From contig JADFYU010000018.1 in assembly GCA_015232865.1 (NCBI GenBank), forward strand, positions 1 to 45,548: DNA of 45,548 nucleotides. The letters run 5' to 3'. Of the stretch, positions 43,020 through 45,548 are shown in pieces. The position numbers and the translations under genes are program-made. A model generated the notes under the pieces. That model searched no databases and had not been told where the DNA came from. It saw only the letters and a list, made by a program, of their open reading frames with translations. This DNA is from Magnetococcales bacterium (GTDB taxonomy: Bacteria > Pseudomonadota > Magnetococcia > Magnetococcales > UBA8363). Each line of letters opens with the position of its first letter. Positions within the stretch are counted from its first letter, which is position 1.

Positions 43020-43427
43020 TCAACGCATTTTGCGCTGCATGCCGATGGAAATCCGCGTATGACCGGGTTCAGAGAAGATATGAAAACTATCCATCAGCCG
43101 GCGCGTTCCTGGAAGGCCTGCCCCCAGTCCACCAGCCGTGGAAAAACCATCCTCCAGAGCCTGCGAAATATCCGAGATTCCGGGACCGTGATCCTCGACG
43201 ACAACCTCCAGGTGGCTGGTTTGATTCTCCTGCCATCCCTTGATGAAGCACTCCCCCCGCACGGCGTGAACAAGAACGTTACGGGTCAACTCGGAAATGG
43301 CCGTGGCCAGGCGAGTCTGTTCAATGGCGCGAAACCCGACTTCCTGAGCGATCTTCCGGCCCTTTTGCCTGGCCAGAATAACGTCGTTACCCTCGACAAT
43401 GTTGACGTGACCCTCCCTTTCGATCAT
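43020..43427 (-). CDS. rsbT: RsbT, stressosome switch kinase
   Basis: A 135-residue GHKL serine/threonine kinase that phosphorylates RsbS and RsbR on stress and then leaves the stressosome to bind its output partner. Motifs are QTRLATAISELTRNVLVHA (N box), VVVEDHGPGISDISQALEDGFSTAGGLGAGLPGTRRLMDSFHIFS and HTRISIGMQRK. The ATGA start overlaps the rsbS stop by 4 bases. Size and order (rsbR-rsbS-rsbT) match the module known from Bacillus and several proteobacteria. Confidence 0.92.
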   Translation of the reverse strand: MIEREGHVNIVEGNDVILARQKGRKIAQEVGFRAIEQTRLATAISELTRNVLVHAVRGECFIKGWQENQTSHLEVVVEDHGPGISDISQALEDGFSTAGGLGAGLPGTRRLMDSFHIFSEPGHTRISIGMQRKMR

Positions 43428-43834
43428 GTCGAGCCGTCCATTTCATCATCGTAATCATCGTCATCATCGATCAGGGCGTTGGATTCCCGGAGGGCTTCCA
43501 GCTTTTCCAGTCCATGATCCAGGTTGAGAGCGGTGTCGACATTCACCAATTCCCGGCCCATCTCCACCAGCGTCAGGGCAACGTAGGGTTGCATTCCGCA
43601 AACCACTGCGTGTGCACCCATCATTTTGACCATGTGGGCGGTTTCGCTCAAGATCCTGGCCATATAGGAGTCTACAGTATCCAAGGAGGTGATATCGATG
43701 ACCACACCCTCAGGCTCTACCTTGGCAATTTTATCCAGAAGATCCTCGCGAAACTGACTGAGATCGTCATCGGTCAGGTCCGTTTGGATTGAGGTCAGAA
43801 GTTGATTCTTGATTTGCAGGATCGAAACTTTCAT
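43424..43834 (-). CDS. rsbS: RsbS, stressosome STAS scaffold protein
   Basis: A 136-residue STAS protein beginning MKVSILQIKNQLLTSIQTDL, as RsbS does (start ATG 43834; an upstream in-frame TTG is less likely). The phosphorylation motif VIDITSLDTVDSYMARIL carries the Ser equivalent to Bacillus Ser59 in DSYMAR. It forms the stressosome core with RsbR and sequesters RsbT. The C-terminus is unusual: LIDDDDDYDDEMDGST, a strongly acidic tail beyond the STAS fold. It starts seven bases after the rsbR stop. Confidence 0.92.
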   Translation of the reverse strand: MKVSILQIKNQLLTSIQTDLTDDDLSQFREDLLDKIAKVEPEGVVIDITSLDTVDSYMARILSETAHMVKMMGAHAVVCGMQPYVALTLVEMGRELVNVDTALNLDHGLEKLEALRESNALIDDDDDYDDEMDGST

Positions 43835-43841
43835 ATGCGGC

Positions 43842-44717
43842 TCACTGCCTCTTGCCAACGCCGACCGTCAGATTGAGTTTTCGGAACGCCTCCTGAACGC
43901 CTGCTCGCAGGGATCCCCTGGTGCGTAGTTCTCCGAGATTAACACCCAGTTTGGTCATGGTCTCGGCGTTGGCGGGACTGATCCCGGTCAGGATCACTTC
44001 AGCACCCAGCATGCTGGAGGCCGTAATGGTCGAAAGAAGATGGCGGGCCACCTGGGTGTCGATGACCGGTACGCCGGTAACGTCGACAATCACGATACGC
44101 GCTTCATTTCCCACGATGGACTCAAGCAGTGTCTCCATGATGTGTTGCGCCCGGGCGGTATCGATGACCCCCACCAGGGGAAGCAGAAGAATCTGCTGCC
44201 ACAATTTGATGATGGGGCTGGAGATCTCCAGCAAACTTTCGGTTTGCGCCTGAATGACCTCTTCCCGCCTCGCGGCGAAAGCCTCGAAAGTGACCAGACC
44301 CAGCCGGTCGATGATCTGGCCGGTTTTGATCACCTCTTGAGTCAATGCCTGGGCATCCTCCCATTCTCCGGTTTGGAGGAGTTCCAGCAGGGTGTCCTTG
44401 AGCGAGAAAATGAAAGTCGCCGTCTCTGACGGGGAAAAACCCTGTTCCGCCCGGGCCACGCTGATCCTTTTGAGCATGGTGATGGCGTTCTCATACCCGA
44501 TCTGTTCCATATCCAGATGATCTTTAAGGGAAAAGACCCCGGACAGAGCGCCCAACAGGTTACCGGCTTCCTGACGAAGCTCTTTCTCCGTCATGAGGAT
44601 CAAGGTTCTGTTTCCCTGCAACCCTTTGATGTTCCTTATCCAAACCTCCAACACCTCATCTTGCCGGTCTCTCATCATTACTGAAGTTATTTTTGATTCT
44701 ACTGTTGGCTTTGTCAT
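43842..44717 (-). CDS. rsbR: RsbR, stressosome sensor protein
   Basis: A 291-residue protein (start ATG 44717 after AGGGGAG). The N-terminal domain, residues 1-150, is all-helical and of RsbRD/globin-like sensor type ([14 protein letters not shown]..., [21 protein letters not shown]). It does not carry an obvious haem proximal histidine that I can assign. The C-terminal STAS domain has [51 protein letters not shown] and [19 protein letters not shown]. These carry the two threonines expected as RsbT sites (in DTQVA and TGISP). It is the first gene of the stressosome operon. Confidence 0.92.
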   Translation of the reverse strand: MTKPTVESKITSVMMRDRQDEVLEVWIRNIKGLQGNRTLILMTEKELRQEAGNLLGALSGVFSLKDHLDMEQIGYENAITMLKRISVARAEQGFSPSETATFIFSLKDTLLELLQTGEWEDAQALTQEVIKTGQIIDRLGLVTFEAFAARREEVIQAQTESLLEISSPIIKLWQQILLLPLVGVIDTARAQHIMETLLESIVGNEARIVIVDVTGVPVIDTQVARHLLSTITASSMLGAEVILTGISPANAETMTKLGVNLGELRTRGSLRAGVQEAFRKLNLTVGVGKRQ

Positions 44718-44767
44718 GAGCGACACTCCCCTATCCCCCATTTACGAGGCGCGTTAAATTCCAAGGA

Positions 44768-44797
44768 TCTATACCGATATTATTTTAATGAATGCAA
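44768..44797 (-). promoter_or_regulatory. Possible promoter of the rsb operon
   Basis: On the minus strand TTGCAT (44797-44792) and TATAGA (44773-44768) are separated by 18 bp, about 51 bp before the rsbR ATG. Both are partial matches to sigma70 boxes, so this is a weak assignment. Confidence 0.3.
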
Positions 44798-44964
44798 CCA
44801 TGGTAGTTCATCGTCCGGCTTTTGTATAGTCAAATGAATTGCAGAGTCACTGAAAACGTGGACACCAAGTTAACCTTAACGAAACTAAAGTTCAAAACAA
44901 GCGAAAGGATTGAATTTCGCCTCTGTTGAGTTCACGATGTATCCACCAGACAAGGGAGGGTGCC

Positions 44965-45330
44965 ATGAAGATCTTTTCAGACCAATTCAAATCCAATATT
45001 TCTTTTCAATATTCGTGCTTTGATCGCGTAGTGATCCGGGGATACATTCTCAACCTTTTTACTACCGGTGGAATCGTTATTCTCCTTCGAGCCCTTGGCT
45101 TTCATAAGCTTTCGGACGGGATCATGCGCATTTTGACCGACCAACTCAATGCACATATTTGCAAAGAAGCTGAATTCCACAACATCCCCATTCATTGGTG
45201 GCCATCCGTTGACGGCGGAAAGAGTGGGGCCAAGCTGAAGTATGTCACTGATCCACTAGTACAGACTGGCGGGAATAACGCTTTAGATAGAAAGCTATCA
45301 AAGAGATGGCATCGTCCAAAGTTTCGTTAA
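44965..45330 (+). pseudogene. 5' fragment of uncharacterised family, interrupted
   Basis: The frame starts at ATG 44965 after AAGGGAGGGTGCC and begins MKIFSDQFKSNISFQYSCFDRVVIRGYI. It continues GGIVILLRALGFHKLSDGIMRILTDQLNAHI and IPIHWWPSVDGGKSGAKLKYV, which I recall as the start of a much longer (about 500-residue) uncharacterised family. From about 45250 the sequence changes to unrelated residues and stops at 45330. The break coincides with the presumed left end of an IS630-type element, so the gene is disrupted. Confidence 0.55.
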
Positions 45331-45389
45331 TCGAGAAAAACTGGCATGATGCTCCAAGGTTTCAATAATCTGGAGCGGAGATAGTAATC

Positions 45390-45548
45390 ATGCCGGGACC
45401 AAAAGCAAGCCAAATTGTACTTACGACAAATCAAAAGAGGATTTTGGAACAGAGAGTACGTTTCCGAACATGTCTTCAGCATGAAGGTAAACGTGCGAGG
45501 ATCCTTTTGGAAGCCGCAACAGGGTTGGATAATCAGGCAATTGCACAC
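45390..45548 (+). CDS. IS630-family transposase, 5' part at window edge
   Basis: An open frame of 53 codons from ATG 45390 to the window end without stop. The peptide MPGPKASQIVLTTNQKRILE continues with QRVRFRTCLQHEGKRARILLEAATGLDNQAIAH. This matches the N-terminal helix-turn-helix region of IS630/Tc1-type transposases (typical opening MPGPKAPxIxLT, then RARIxLLAAxGxxNxxIA). GGAGCGGAG lies 9-17 bases upstream as ribosome binding site. The left end of the element is probably close to the TA in CACTAGTACAGA near 45257, since this family targets TA, but no terminal repeat could be confirmed. Confidence 0.7.
   Translation, partial: MPGPKASQIVLTTNQKRILEQRVRFRTCLQHEGKRARILLEAATGLDNQAIAH

Noticed and set aside
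43440..43475. TCATCATCG-rich stretch as a non-coding microsatellite
   Set aside because: It is the coding sequence of the acidic tail of RsbS in a continuous frame.

Overview
The window reads as a chromosomal segment of a motile, sulfur-oxidising Gram-negative proteobacterium. The strongest pointers are a sox thiosulfate-oxidation cluster (soxXYZAB), a PomA/PomB-like flagellar stator operon with PilZ proteins, FeoAB iron uptake, many histidine kinase and partner-switching regulators, and an Rpn-type nuclease gene beside IS copies. That combination fits the Magnetococcia or a related deep-branching proteobacterial lineage. The lineage is an inference, because no 16S rRNA or magnetosome gene is present.

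Layout. 1-758 has no convincing gene. 759-8224 (minus strand) carries a DHH phosphoesterase, two PilZ proteins, the motB/motA stator genes, mtnA and prmA. A tRNA-Phe(GAA) with a good sigma70-type promoter sits at 8336-8411. 8630-13265 is an accessory island: two diverged copies of an rve-type IS, each with a different lesion in its transposase, an Rpn-family nuclease gene between them, a ParDE-type toxin-antitoxin pair, and an orphan IS21-type terminus. 13266-18751 is housekeeping: a ChaN-PDZ protein, two HD-domain proteins and nadA on the minus strand, and queG on the plus strand.

19416-28660 is the metabolic centre. A PstS-like periplasmic protein with cysteines in its predicted ligand loops, a PAS histidine kinase and a NarL-type response regulator form one overlapping operon. 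It is followed by a long dyad and then soxX-Y-Z-A-B, a DUF302 gene and a SoxW-like thioredoxin. A soxH-like metallo-beta-lactamase gene is present only as a 5' stub. No soxCD is seen, which fits sulfur-globule-forming thiosulfate oxidation. After it come a tandem CZB zinc-binding protein and feoA-feoB-Cys-rich protein, with a long hairpin between feoA and feoB.

33203-44717 is a regulatory block with two partner-switching systems. The first is a PAS/SpoIIE phosphatase, a STAS protein and a convergent pseudo-receiver/HATPase protein. The second is a stressosome operon: rsbR, rsbS, rsbT, a second RsbT-like ATPase, an RsbX-like phosphatase, then a hybrid histidine kinase whose N-terminus resembles the RsbT-binding domain of RsbU. 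An AGCS sodium:amino-acid symporter and a DUF2189 membrane protein lie between the two systems. The window ends in a truncated gene interrupted by an IS630-type element whose transposase runs off the right edge.
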